From a virus, in the IMG/VR virus record IMGVR_UViG_3300030117_006141, positions 1 to 64,000 of that record: 64,000 nt of DNA, one strand, 5' to 3'. Of the stretch, positions 53,713 to 60,692 are shown piece after piece (position 1 is the first letter of the stretch; each line of letters begins with the position of its first letter). Under the pieces are notes generated by a model. It did not search any database and was not told the origin of the DNA. It saw only the letters and a list, made by a program, of their open reading frames with translations. The position numbers were made by a program, and so were the translations under genes.

Positions 53713-54117
53713 TTAAGTAAGTAGTTTATTTACACCATTATGTTTTTTATATATAGCATTAATTTTTTGTAAGCTAGATTTACTAAAAACCTCATGGCTT
53801 TTGTTTCCTAAGAAACTTTGCATAAGAAATAATATATCTGATAATTCCTTTCTATCATTTTTATATTCATCTATATCAAAATTATTATGCCCCTCGGCTA
53901 ATATAATATTTTTCTTTACTAATGATATAGCCTTTTTAGTCTTATCAATATATTCATTCGTACTTAAATCGGGTGAGGCAAATGAATCCAGGATCCCATT
54001 TACAGAATCACTGAATCCACTACCCGTATTTATATTAGATAAAGCATCTGCTTTATCCTGTGCCTCTAACATCTTATCAGCGAGCCTAGTTAACTTTTTT
54101 CTTTTTTGCTCTTCCAT
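53713..54117 (-). CDS. hypothetical helical protein
   Basis: 134 residues, helical, no cysteines. A charged N-terminus (EEQKRKKLTRLADKMLEAQDKADAL), a Ser/Asn-rich centre and a basic C-terminus (SSLQKINAIYKKHNGVNKLLT). It overlaps the upstream membrane-protein gene by 32 nt. The function is not recognised. Confidence 0.55.
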   Translation of the reverse strand: MEEQKRKKLTRLADKMLEAQDKADALSNINTGSGFSDSVNGILDSFASPDLSTNEYIDKTKKAISLVKKNIILAEGHNNFDIDEYKNDRKELSDILFLMQSFLGNKSHEVFSKSSLQKINAIYKKHNGVNKLLT

Positions 54118-54301
54118 TGTATCTCTTCTTATAAGGCTTATTACTTCTTTTAGGTAACTGCTCTTTAATAAGCTTAGTGATTAATGTTTTATCTAATAAG
54201 TCTGCTTGTAGCATTCCCATCTTCTTACGGACATAAACTGCTACTGCTATTGCTCCTGCAATAAATCCAATTATAAATAATAAAATATAATTTAGTATCA
54301 T
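54086..54301 (-). CDS. single-pass membrane protein with basic tail
   Basis: 71 residues: N-terminal transmembrane helix (ILNYILLFIIGFIAGAIAVAVYV) and a very basic cytoplasmic tail (LPKRSNKPYKKRYNGRAKKKKVN). AAGGAG lies 12 nt upstream of the start. It overlaps the next gene by 32 nt. Unknown role. Confidence 0.55.
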   Translation of the reverse strand: MILNYILLFIIGFIAGAIAVAVYVRKKMGMLQADLLDKTLITKLIKEQLPKRSNKPYKKRYNGRAKKKKVN

Positions 54302-54320
54302 ATCATTCTAACTCCTTTCT

Positions 54321-54671
54321 TTAAAAATTAAACGTTCCTCCAGTAGGCATCTCAGATCTTTTATCTTCGATGATTCCCATTCTCTTGGCTTTAGCATAAA
54401 CATCTTTGAGTGCATGACATGCCTCCATAATTTTATTAGCCTCTGTCCAAGTTACTTCATGCTTCTTACCATCTATTAATATATAACCCATAGTTGGTTG
54501 TGTAGCATCTCCCATAGGAGTTTGGTTTCCATATCTTAATTTGTATCCAATGGAACTCCATAGTTTACCATACCTCCCAGGATTGAATGGTTTCTTTTGA
54601 TTGTGTTTAATTGGTAGTCTACTTCCTGGTCCTCTACCTTCTCTTCTGATTCGATTATTATATCTCTTCAT
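54321..54671 (-). CDS. hypothetical basic protein
   Basis: 116 residues. The N-terminal third is very basic and Gly/Pro-rich (RYNNRIRREGRGPGSRLPIKHNQKKPFNPGRYG), the rest a small fold (MGYILIDGKKHEVTWTEANKIMEACHALKDVYAKAKRMGII). Possibly nucleic-acid binding by composition. The gene is preceded by a host-like promoter 49 nt upstream and lacks a Shine-Dalgarno. Confidence 0.6.
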   Translation of the reverse strand: MKRYNNRIRREGRGPGSRLPIKHNQKKPFNPGRYGKLWSSIGYKLRYGNQTPMGDATQPTMGYILIDGKKHEVTWTEANKIMEACHALKDVYAKAKRMGIIEDKRSEMPTGGTFNF

Positions 54672-54719
54672 CTTATTTTAGCATTAAGGGGGCAAGCCGG
54701 TCTTAGTTAATAATATATT

Positions 54720-54751
54720 TTAATATAAAAAATTTTTTTGAATTATCCAAA
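54720..54751 (-). promoter_or_regulatory. host-like promoter, TTTG-N20-TATATTAA
   Basis: The minus strand has TTTG (54751-54748), exactly 20 nt beginning GATAATTCAAAAAAATTTTT, then TATATTAA (54727-54720). The spacer is nearly the same as at 49746 and 26515. It drives the 116-residue basic protein. Confidence 0.65.
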
Positions 54752-54753
54752 TT

Positions 54754-55068
54754 TTATTTGACTTTTCTTGATATACTATCTAAGTCAAACATCTTGGAAT
54801 TTCTTTTGATTGTGTGCTGGGCGTGACAACATACGGATGCATTTCGCCATGCCTCAAATACGGAATTAAATTTATTGGGGAACCCCTCATCTGAATCCGT
54901 TATGATATTTTTTCCATTCTCCGTTATGAAGAATCTTCCGTCCGGTGTTCCTTGTGTTGCAGCATTTGGGAATTTTCTTAATACTGCTTTCTTGTACAAT
55001 TCGAATTGCGCTCTTTTGTCTATTTCATTAGAACGTCTTCCTAAAAACCTTAAATTTCTTTTTTTCAT
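54754..55068 (-). CDS. hypothetical basic protein
   Basis: 104 residues, basic N-terminus (KKRNLRFLGRRSNEIDKRAQFELYKKAVLRKFPNA) and an alpha/beta centre (GRFFITENGKNIITDSDEGFPNKFNSVFEAWRNASVCCHAQHTIKRN). The CCH.QH cluster could bind metal. No ribosome site; an AT-rich leader and a strong hairpin lie upstream. The family is not recognised. Confidence 0.6.
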   Translation of the reverse strand: MKKRNLRFLGRRSNEIDKRAQFELYKKAVLRKFPNAATQGTPDGRFFITENGKNIITDSDEGFPNKFNSVFEAWRNASVCCHAQHTIKRNSKMFDLDSISRKVK

Positions 55069-55090
55069 ATTTATTTATTTTGTGGTATTA

Positions 55091-55112
55091 CCCCCCACCA
55101 ATAGATGGGGGG
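55091..55112 (-). terminator. G/C hairpin after the 55133 membrane-protein gene
   Basis: CCCCCCA / TGGGGGG form a perfect 7-bp stem around an 8-nt loop in an otherwise AT-rich gap, 20 nt past the stop codon. No T-run follows on the minus strand, so it may be a transcription attenuator or mRNA 3'-end protector rather than a classic terminator. Confidence 0.5.
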
Positions 55113-55132
55113 CTTTACCTATTTAATATTCA

Positions 55133-55357
55133 TTACTTCTTCGTGAAGAATGAAGCTAGTATAACTAGTACGACTAGTCCGATGAATCCACCATTACCTA
55201 AAGTAGTTAACAGTGAAGTCATATTACCGACTACGTCCATTCCTAGAACACTAGTCCCAGTCAATACGTACCATAAAATTGCTAGCGGTATTAATCCCAT
55301 AAAGATTGTTCCCAATCCTGAGAAGAAACCATTTACCATTTTAAATACTGAATCCAT
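55133..55357 (-). CDS. small hydrophobic two-helix membrane protein
   Basis: 74 residues from the ATG preceded by AAGGAGAATTATT (an upstream TTG frame extension contains the ribosome site itself and is rejected). Two membrane segments: LGTIFMGLIPLAILWYVLTG and NGGFIGLVVLVILASFFT, with a Gly/Thr-rich connector. Size and layout are holin-like, but no specific motif. It is followed by a strong G/C hairpin, so it is probably a separate, well expressed transcript. Confidence 0.6.
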   Translation of the reverse strand: MDSVFKMVNGFFSGLGTIFMGLIPLAILWYVLTGTSVLGMDVVGNMTSLLTTLGNGGFIGLVVLVILASFFTKK

Positions 55358-55419
55358 AATAATTCTCCTTTTGTTTTTCAAATTAATAATTAATGAAGAG
55401 CATTAAATTATTTATTTAA

Positions 55420-55830
55420 TTAAAACTTAAAACCAAACCCTAATGTAAGGTTTGTAGTTTTAGTTCCCGTGTTATAAACGACTTTTGGATCTACGTAAAT
55501 GTTACTTCTTAAAGTAAATAATTTACCAGCTCCGAATGACATACCATCCGTAGATAGTCCGTCAGTTTCTAAATAAGCAAAATATCCTTTCACAAAATAT
55601 CTTGCGTGGAAATCTACATCCATATCCACTGTCGAATCCGCTTGGCTTACTGAAGCACCTACCATAAGGTTTTCCATTACACCGTAGCCGATTGTTGGAG
55701 ATACTGACCACTCAGTCCAAGCTGTATTAGCTACATCACCTGTTCCCACGTACCAGTCTCCTGCTGTTTGTGCTTGTGCACCGATTAACGTCGCAATTGT
55801 TAATGCGAATGTTAAAATTAAGTTTCTCAT
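55420..55830 (-). CDS. outer-membrane beta-barrel protein
   Basis: 136 residues. Signal peptide MRNLILTFALTIATLIGAQAQ|TAG, then alternating beta strands (WSVSPTIGYGVMENLMVGASVS, VDMDVDFHARYFVKGYFAYLE, MSFGAGKLFTLRSNIYVDPKVVY) and a final aromatic strand ending LTLGFGFKF, the C-terminal Phe pattern that marks BAM substrates. About six to eight strands fit. Phage barrels can block receptors or change the surface during infection; which applies is unknown. AGGAGAA lies before the start. Confidence 0.78.
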   Translation of the reverse strand: MRNLILTFALTIATLIGAQAQTAGDWYVGTGDVANTAWTEWSVSPTIGYGVMENLMVGASVSQADSTVDMDVDFHARYFVKGYFAYLETDGLSTDGMSFGAGKLFTLRSNIYVDPKVVYNTGTKTTNLTLGFGFKF

Positions 55831-56025
55831 ATTTGTTCTCCTAATTTCTTTTTACTTGTTTTGTCGCTCTTCATTTTTAATGTCAATACCATACTTTCTT
55901 ATAAACTAACCTGATTAATAAAACATTGATTATTCCCTACACACTGGTTGATACACCGAATAAATTGTGTGTTTCGGTTTTAGAATTTATGATATATATT
56001 TTTCATCTATTATACATATATAGAC
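55831..56025. other. 195-nt gap upstream of the outer-membrane protein
   Basis: No gene recognised. It holds the outer-membrane protein's ribosome site and, at about 55938-55975, an interrupted inverted repeat (ACACAC ... GTGTGT) that could fold or bind a regulator. No clear TTTG-N20-TATATT promoter was found. Confidence 0.4.
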
Positions 56026-56265
56026 TTATTTTTTAATATTCGTTTTGTTATTATCTTTTATAAATTTTTCTATCATTTCTGATACACGTAACCATAATTT
56101 GTCATCCCGTTTACTATTCAAAACCTCATTACATACTTCAGATGCCAAGCTATCATCGGACACATATGCGTCAGCTGTAAAGATATTTTTTATACTATCT
56201 ATACCATGTGTCTGATATTTCTCTATCATTGTATCAGTCATTACCCACCTTTTATGAAAGCCCAT
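56026..56265 (-). CDS. small hypothetical
   Basis: 79 residues, helical (MTDTMIEKYQTHGIDSIKNIFTADAYVSDDSLASEVCNEVLNSKRDDKLWLRVSEMIEKF). A strong AAGGAGAA lies 7 nt upstream. It overlaps the UVR-like gene by 14 nt. Function unknown. Confidence 0.6.
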   Translation of the reverse strand: MGFHKRWVMTDTMIEKYQTHGIDSIKNIFTADAYVSDDSLASEVCNEVLNSKRDDKLWLRVSEMIEKFIKDNNKTNIKK

Positions 56266-56512
56266 AATACTTCTCCTTCATTTGTTTAAGCTTACCACAT
56301 TTCTCATACTCTTCGGTCTTTATGAAATACTCCATTAGATTATTCAATTCCTTTCTTACCTTATATGGGCCACCCTTAATGATATCCACTTTACCATTCT
56401 GATCATATTCCTCAACCAGGATATCATATAGTTGATTATTGATTTCATATACCGCTTCGTCTATTGAGTTCAGCAGATCCTCGTGTGTTATATTTTTACC
56501 GTTTATATTCAT
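56252..56512 (-). CDS. small protein with UVR-like C-terminal motif, paralogue-like
   Basis: 86 residues. The C-terminus (NLMEYFIKTEEYEKCGKLKQMKEKYYG) parallels the 80-residue protein at 53457. The N-terminal helix (HEDLLNSIDEAVYEINNQLYDILVEEYD) is different. Overlaps both neighbours (14 and 17 nt), so it is probably co-translated. Unknown function. Confidence 0.6.
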   Translation of the reverse strand: MNINGKNITHEDLLNSIDEAVYEINNQLYDILVEEYDQNGKVDIIKGGPYKVRKELNNLMEYFIKTEEYEKCGKLKQMKEKYYGLS

Positions 56513-56762
56513 ATCCTTCCTTCTTCATAAAAGTTAATATCTTCTTACCAATATACGAATCGATATCCACCATATTCTGATCTTCATTATCATTGAATAT
56601 CACTCTATCTACATTCCCATCTTCATCGCGATAGTCTGTAACTAGGTATTTAACATCTACACCATCTGCGTCCTCTAATAGGATACGATAATCAGTATTA
56701 TAGTGGGCTTCTGATGAAGTCCATTTATCTGTTAATGTAAATTTTGCTTTTCTTGTAATCAT
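56496..56762 (-). CDS. small hypothetical, beta-rich N-terminus
   Basis: 88 residues. Strands RKAKFTLTDKWTSSEAHYNTDYRILLEDADGVDVKYLVTDYRDEDGNVDRVIFND form a compact acidic domain, then IGKKILTFMKKEGYEYKR. No cysteines or known motif. Four nt separate it from the VWA gene's stop. Confidence 0.6.
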   Translation of the reverse strand: MITRKAKFTLTDKWTSSEAHYNTDYRILLEDADGVDVKYLVTDYRDEDGNVDRVIFNDNEDQNMVDIDSYIGKKILTFMKKEGYEYKR

Positions 56763-56766
56763 ATTA

Positions 56767-58839
56767 TTATTTTTTTAGAAATAGTTTATTAAGTGTTTTG
56801 GCTAATTGAATTAACGCATTAACATCAATCGTCTCTGCATCTCTCCCATACATCATTTGGAAGTTTCGAGATCCATAATCTCCTCTTGAAGATATAAAGT
56901 AACTTAATACTTTAATACCCATCTTTTTAATATCGTTAACCCTTTTTCTTGTATGCTCTGCAGCAGGCTCTCCACCATAGTAGAATCCTTTTGGATTAGC
57001 ATAAGGCTCTCCATCACTAAAGTTAATAAAGTAACTATCCATGTTAGCAGAACTCTGAACCATTATATCTTTAATGGCCTCAAAACATAAACCTTCAGGT
57101 GTTAATCCACCAGGAGATAAATGCTTAAATAATCTTTGGATCTTATTAACATTGTCTGTTCTAGAATCATAGGCCATAAGAACCAATGGAACTTGATTCT
57201 GAGTAGTTCTGTAAGATATCTGAACATGAATGTTATCGATCATAGAAGCAGCCTTAGCAATAGCTACAGCAGCGATCTGTGTCTTTTCCCATTTAGTTCC
57301 ACCCATCGATCCACTAGCATCAATACTAAGGTGAATGTTGGCTGGATTATATTTATCACACATTGTCTGTGTAAAGATTCTCTCTGCGCCAAATCCTAAA
57401 CTAGCAATTAATCTCTTATCAATCTTACCAGACTCTAATCTTGTAAACTTAGTGTTTCTTTCTTCACTTCTAACTTTAAGCTTCTTACCAAGCATACGAC
57501 CCAATCTAAGACCGGCATTAATATTACCTTGCATATCTTCTCTTTCATATGTTCGAGATACTATATTACTAATAGTTCCTGAATCGATTACTCTCTGACT
57601 AAAGTTCTTAATAACGATAACATCAGTAGAGCTACCCTTAGAGTGATAGTAGCTTTCATAGTCTTTACCAACTTCTTTAATCTCTGATCCAGATTCTTCT
57701 AACGATTGTAATTTTTTATAATCAGCCTTAGTAATTTTTTTCTTTCTAATATCACCATCTAAGAAATCTTCTTGTTTCTTTATAGCTCTTTTTACTTTAG
57801 ATTTTTGTGCATCAGACAATTCAGGTAAATCATCTGTAGGTGTACACCCGCCTCTTTGGCCTCCACTACTCTTCTTAGCTTCACCTCCCTCAGCTTTGGA
57901 TCCATCATCATTAGATTGACCTTCTGGAGTTTTAGCTTCTTTAGTTCCATTTGGATTAGAACAACTAGCACCTTCTCCCTGACAATCTTTTTCCTCTTCA
58001 CCTTCTCCCTGACAATCTGTATCTTCAGTTGTAGGTGTAGGTAAGTTTCTTTCTACTATTCTAAATATATCAAATGCAACCTCTAATGCTTCATCAGAAT
58101 TCTTTAATCTACTAATACATCTTAAATTAATAGTATTCCAGATATTCATAAATCCAGGTAATGCATTTAGATCACGATTCTCATTTGTGATATTACATAT
58201 TCTAAACATATAAGAATCCCAAGTAAGCTCTCTATACTCTTTAGAAGCTAGAGCTTTATCAATCGACTTATCATTAAAGTATTTATTATATAATGCATGA
58301 TAGTATCCTTTATAACCAGGAGCCGATGTAAATATAAAATTATCAATACGTCTATCTTCTATAATATTTAATAACTGTCTAACTTTACTTACAATATAAT
58401 TCTCAACCATCCATTTAGCATCGCTATCATCCTTATCTGAAAAGTATTTATCTTTAATCATTTCCTTAATAGAATTTGGAATAACCATATCCGAGCTTTG
58501 TATCAAATCTCTTAATGTATTAAAGTTAGTTAACTTAATATGAGAACCCTCATGTAAAGCTAAACCAACAGCAGAATCAAATTCCTTCTCATTTAGATTA
58601 GCAGATATAACTACTCTCTCACCATCAGTATAAGAATCACCACGTTGATCAAATGTAACAGGTATATCTTTACCCGTAACTAAATTTACGAAATTAGCAA
58701 TAGCTCTTCTATAACTAGCTAATCTAATTAAGTGAGCAGTATTATCTTTTGATACTTCTCCAGTTAATACATCGATATCATCATTTAGAAAGTTATCGCT
58801 TAACCAGAAACTTGAATTGTTGTAATTTGTGTTTAACAT
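56767..58839 (-). CDS. VWA-domain protein of CobT-like type
   Basis: 690 residues. The C-terminal VWA domain shows the MIDAS set: HLSIDASGSMGG (DxSxS), a Thr in SPGGLTPEG and INFSDGEPYA. The N-terminal ~250 residues include the HEGSH motif (GLALHEGSHIKL), a zincin-like helix. A Glu/Gly/Ser-rich linker with repeated DCQGEGEEEKDCQGEG follows. This fits CobT-like partners of MoxR/CobS AAA+ ATPases, and such an ATPase is encoded at 60693. The likely job is ATP-driven remodelling or metal insertion; the target is unknown. No Shine-Dalgarno. Confidence 0.82.
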   Translation of the reverse strand: MLNTNYNNSSFWLSDNFLNDDIDVLTGEVSKDNTAHLIRLASYRRAIANFVNLVTGKDIPVTFDQRGDSYTDGERVVISANLNEKEFDSAVGLALHEGSHIKLTNFNTLRDLIQSSDMVIPNSIKEMIKDKYFSDKDDSDAKWMVENYIVSKVRQLLNIIEDRRIDNFIFTSAPGYKGYYHALYNKYFNDKSIDKALASKEYRELTWDSYMFRICNITNENRDLNALPGFMNIWNTINLRCISRLKNSDEALEVAFDIFRIVERNLPTPTTEDTDCQGEGEEEKDCQGEGASCSNPNGTKEAKTPEGQSNDDGSKAEGGEAKKSSGGQRGGCTPTDDLPELSDAQKSKVKRAIKKQEDFLDGDIRKKKITKADYKKLQSLEESGSEIKEVGKDYESYYHSKGSSTDVIVIKNFSQRVIDSGTISNIVSRTYEREDMQGNINAGLRLGRMLGKKLKVRSEERNTKFTRLESGKIDKRLIASLGFGAERIFTQTMCDKYNPANIHLSIDASGSMGGTKWEKTQIAAVAIAKAASMIDNIHVQISYRTTQNQVPLVLMAYDSRTDNVNKIQRLFKHLSPGGLTPEGLCFEAIKDIMVQSSANMDSYFINFSDGEPYANPKGFYYGGEPAAEHTRKRVNDIKKMGIKVLSYFISSRGDYGSRNFQMMYGRDAETIDVNALIQLAKTLNKLFLKK

Positions 58840-58858
58840 ATCTTATTTATTTATATAA

Positions 58859-58890
58859 TAAATATACGAACTATTATTGACTTTTCCTAC
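58859..58890 (-). promoter_or_regulatory. host-like promoter with degenerate -33, TATATTTA -7 box
   Basis: TATATTTA (58866-58859) sits 20 nt after a poor GTAG (58890-58887) on the minus strand, preceded by the CG seen in other strong sites (TTCGTATATTTA). It would drive the VWA gene, which starts 20 nt downstream. The -33 mismatch lowers confidence. Confidence 0.4.
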
Positions 58891-58996
58891 CGATTCCATA
58901 AAAAGTTATGAACAATACTACGATAAATACTACTACCTTTAGTACTATTCTTAATTCGTTTACCTGTAGGCCTGGATCTCCGTTTAATTCAAACAT
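58874..58996 (-). CDS. very small membrane protein (40 residues)
   Basis: ATG at 58996 in an AT-rich leader. Acidic/polar N-terminus (MFELNGDPGLQVNELR), one membrane helix (IVLKVVVFIVVLFITFYG) and a basic end. The LFITF part is encoded by the same TTGTTCATAACTTT string that recurs elsewhere in this region. A host-like promoter lies upstream (59018-59049). Confidence 0.5.
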   Translation of the reverse strand: MFELNGDPGLQVNELRIVLKVVVFIVVLFITFYGIGRKSQ

Positions 58997-59017
58997 ATTT
59001 ATTAATTATTTATAATA

Positions 59018-59049
59018 TAAATATACGTAAAATATTTCACTTTTCCAAA
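59018..59049 (-). promoter_or_regulatory. host-like promoter, TTTG-N20-TATATTTA
   Basis: The minus strand has TTTG (59049-59046), 20 nt ending in ACG, then TATATTTA (59025-59018). Among the closest fits in the window to TTTG / TAnnTTTG. It faces the 40-residue membrane-protein gene. Confidence 0.65.
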
Positions 59050-59071
59050 TATTTTCGCAGGTTTTTTCGGG

Positions 59072-59120
59072 TGGCGAGGCGAAAGTTATGAACCGCGCGG
59101 AGCGCGCCGTAAGCCCCGAC
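59072..59120. other. G/C-rich island in AT-rich surroundings
   Basis: About 50 nt rich in GCGCGG, GAGCGCGCC and GCCCCGACG, unlike the flanking sequence. It contains one copy of AAAGTTATGAAC. No gene or clear hairpin with loop was defined; CGCGC strings are partly self-complementary. It lies 3' of the 65-residue gene and may be its terminator or a foreign insert. Confidence 0.35.
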
Positions 59121-59127
59121 GTATATA

Positions 59128-59325
59128 TTATTTATCATTATGATAATATCCTTCGGGTTCGTTCTCCATTCTTATAAATTCTCCGAGGGATACCATTACT
59201 TGAACATACTCATTAGGTTCATACATATCCTTAAATTTATTATTGGTAGTATGGTATTCAGTGATGTTATTATTAATAAGATCCTCCTTGAGAACCCATA
59301 TAACTACTTGTTTAATATTCGCCAT
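59128..59325 (-). CDS. small hypothetical
   Basis: 65 residues (ANIKQVVIWVLKEDLINNNITEYHTTNNKFKDMYEPNEYVQVMVSLGEFIRMENEPEGYYHNDK): strand-helix-strand layout. No Shine-Dalgarno. It overlaps the upstream gene by 22 nt. Not recognised. Confidence 0.55.
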   Translation of the reverse strand: MANIKQVVIWVLKEDLINNNITEYHTTNNKFKDMYEPNEYVQVMVSLGEFIRMENEPEGYYHNDK

Positions 59326-59579
59326 ATCTTATTTAATTCTTTCATTTGGTATTTTAATAAACTGGAACTACTTGATGAGAACAAGACCTCTCTACATTCA
59401 TGGAATAAATCTGGTATAGTATCTACATCATATTCGGCACTACTCATTTTATCAGGATTATCTATTATATACGACCATATACGTAATAACTTCATATATT
59501 GATTAGAGTTATTATATATAGGAGTACCTACAGACATAGGAGGTTTAATAGTATGATCTTGTTTAATATACTTACTCAT
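59304..59579 (-). CDS. small helical hypothetical
   Basis: 91 residues, helical (SNQYMKLLRIWSYIIDNPDKMSSAEYDVDTIPDLFHECREVLFSSSSSSLLKYQMKELNKIWRIL). No known motif or membrane segment. Overlaps its neighbours by 8 and 22 nt. Confidence 0.55.
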   Translation of the reverse strand: MSKYIKQDHTIKPPMSVGTPIYNNSNQYMKLLRIWSYIIDNPDKMSSAEYDVDTIPDLFHECREVLFSSSSSSLLKYQMKELNKIWRILNK

Positions 59580-59754
59580 CTTTATTATCTTTACTACCTG
59601 TAATATTATTAAGAGCCTTCTCGAATAGGTCTCTAGTCTCCATATGGGGATGTTCGTCCCTTAGCCTATTAGTCTCTTTATCAAATTGCTTATTGACGCC
59701 AAGGCGATTCACTTCCTCCATAATGTGTATTAATTTATCTTCCCAATGTCCCAT
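59572..59754 (-). CDS. small helical hypothetical
   Basis: 60 residues from the ATG behind GGAGAAGGAAAC; an extension upstream lacks a ribosome site and overlaps the lipoprotein gene more. GHWEDKLIHIMEEVNRLGVNKQFDKETNRLRDE is helical and charged. Overlaps the small lipoprotein gene by 20 nt. Confidence 0.5.
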   Translation of the reverse strand: MGHWEDKLIHIMEEVNRLGVNKQFDKETNRLRDEHPHMETRDLFEKALNNITGSKDNKDE

Positions 59755-59845
59755 TAATAGTTTCCTTCTCCGTAGGTATATACTTCCCACATACGCAAGA
59801 CGACATACTACCTACTATTATTAATATCGTTATTATTCTAATCAT
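59735..59845 (-). CDS. very small putative lipoprotein (36 residues)
   Basis: Start at 59845. The hydrophobic signal (IRIITILIIVGS) is followed by a lipobox-like MSSC at residues 14-17, then a short tail with CGKYIPTEKE. A small outer-membrane lipoprotein such as a spanin partner is possible, but the tail is very short. It overlaps both the DUF2061 gene and the 60-residue gene. Confidence 0.45.
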   Translation of the reverse strand: MIRIITILIIVGSMSSCVCGKYIPTEKETINGTLGR

Positions 59846-60029
59846 TATCTTTTATTTTATTCCAAACCCTTTCATGTATATAATACATTAAAGCACCTGT
59901 TACATTCATTATAAGAGCGTTCCATAAAGGACTGGATGTTAGCAAAGCTGCTAGGATCAAATAACTATTTATTATAGCTATTATTCTCCAACTTACCGTC
60001 TTAGAGAAACTCCTCTTTCTACTATCCAC
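59838..60029 (-). CDS. DUF2061-type small membrane protein
   Basis: 63 residues. The family pattern is clear: KRSFSKTVSWRIIAIINSYLILAAL near the N-terminus, a middle helix (LWNALIMNVTGALMYYIHERVW) and the closing YYIHERVWNKI. DUF2061 proteins are two-helix membrane proteins of unknown function, often seen in marine bacteria and phages. Stop/start contact with the next gene (one base). Confidence 0.78.
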   Translation of the reverse strand: MDSRKRSFSKTVSWRIIAIINSYLILAALLTSSPLWNALIMNVTGALMYYIHERVWNKIKDND

Positions 60030-60310
60030 TATTTGTATTGTTTATACATTCTATTCATTGCAATTAAGTCTTCCTTAGCTACCCTATGATGTACTCCGTA
60101 TCTCTTTATATCCCTTAATACACGCTTAACGAAACCACAAGGTCCATTCCTTTCCCTTAATAGAGAATATAACATTGTGATCTTTTCATATAGAGGATGG
60201 AATTCATGTGTTATATCCCTAGCTACAGTATCTCCATAATCTCCTGGTCCACTAGTGTAGGTGTAGTATCTTCCTACCCTTCCTAGTTCTAAATCGCTCT
60301 TTGTTTCCAT
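60029..60310 (-). CDS. small hypothetical, possibly leaderless
   Basis: 93 residues. Tyr/Gly-rich N-terminus (GRVGRYYTYTSGPGDYGDTVARDITHEF) and a basic helical C-terminus (FVKRVLRDIKRYGVHHRVAKEDLIAMNRMYKQYK). The ATG lies 7 nt after the -7 box of the promoter at 60317, so the mRNA would begin at or next to the start codon. Function unknown. Confidence 0.6.
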   Translation of the reverse strand: METKSDLELGRVGRYYTYTSGPGDYGDTVARDITHEFHPLYEKITMLYSLLRERNGPCGFVKRVLRDIKRYGVHHRVAKEDLIAMNRMYKQYK

Positions 60311-60316
60311 AGTTGA

Positions 60317-60348
60317 TTAATATACAAAATTTATTTTAATTATCCAAC
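60317..60348 (-). promoter_or_regulatory. host-like promoter, GTTG-N20-TATATTAA
   Basis: The minus strand has GTTG (60348-60345), 20 nt starting GATAATTAAAATAAATTTTG, then TATATTAA (60324-60317). The spacer start GATAATT is shared with the 49746, 54720 and 62233 sites. The 93-residue gene begins 7 nt downstream. Confidence 0.65.
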
Positions 60349-60372
60349 ACTATTGTTGTTTTTCTTATACTC

Positions 60373-60387
60373 ACACATACTATGTGT
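60373..60387. promoter_or_regulatory. 15-bp palindrome, possible operator
   Basis: ACACATA-C-TATGTGT is a perfect 7-bp inverted repeat with a one-base centre, 25 bp upstream of the promoter at 60317-60348. A second TGTGTG half lies at 60391. The position suits a repressor or activator site, though no binding protein is known. Confidence 0.4.
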
Positions 60388-60692
60388 AATGTGTGTATGA
60401 AACCCATTTGGCAAAAAAATAGGTTCGCGATATGAATCGGTCAGTGCCTCAAAAAATTTATAAAAACTTTTGGGATGACCCGATAACCTCCCCCACGCGC
60501 GAGCTAGGAACTGAAGTAACCCCTACCCGGGTGAAGTAAATTAACTGTTCATAACTTTTCATATCTTTTTTTATTTATGAATACTTACGAACCACCCTAT
60601 TGTTCATTACTATAATAATGAAGTAGGAAAGGTGAAGTACTATACTGTCTATCTCTATATCGTATGTACTCCACCTCTAGAGTGTTAATCAC
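60388..60692. other. intergenic region with short repeats
   Basis: No convincing gene. It includes the palindrome ACCCGGGT (60525-60532) between two GAAGTAA strings, a GTTCATAACTTT element (60547-60558), and two more GAAGTA strings near 60620-60640, just 3' of the AAA+ gene. It may hold that gene's 3' end signals. Confidence 0.4.

Noticed and set aside
57792-58001. Second minus-strand frame of 69 codons inside the VWA gene
   Set aside because: Lies in the low-complexity linker; the VWA frame has clear motifs on both sides.
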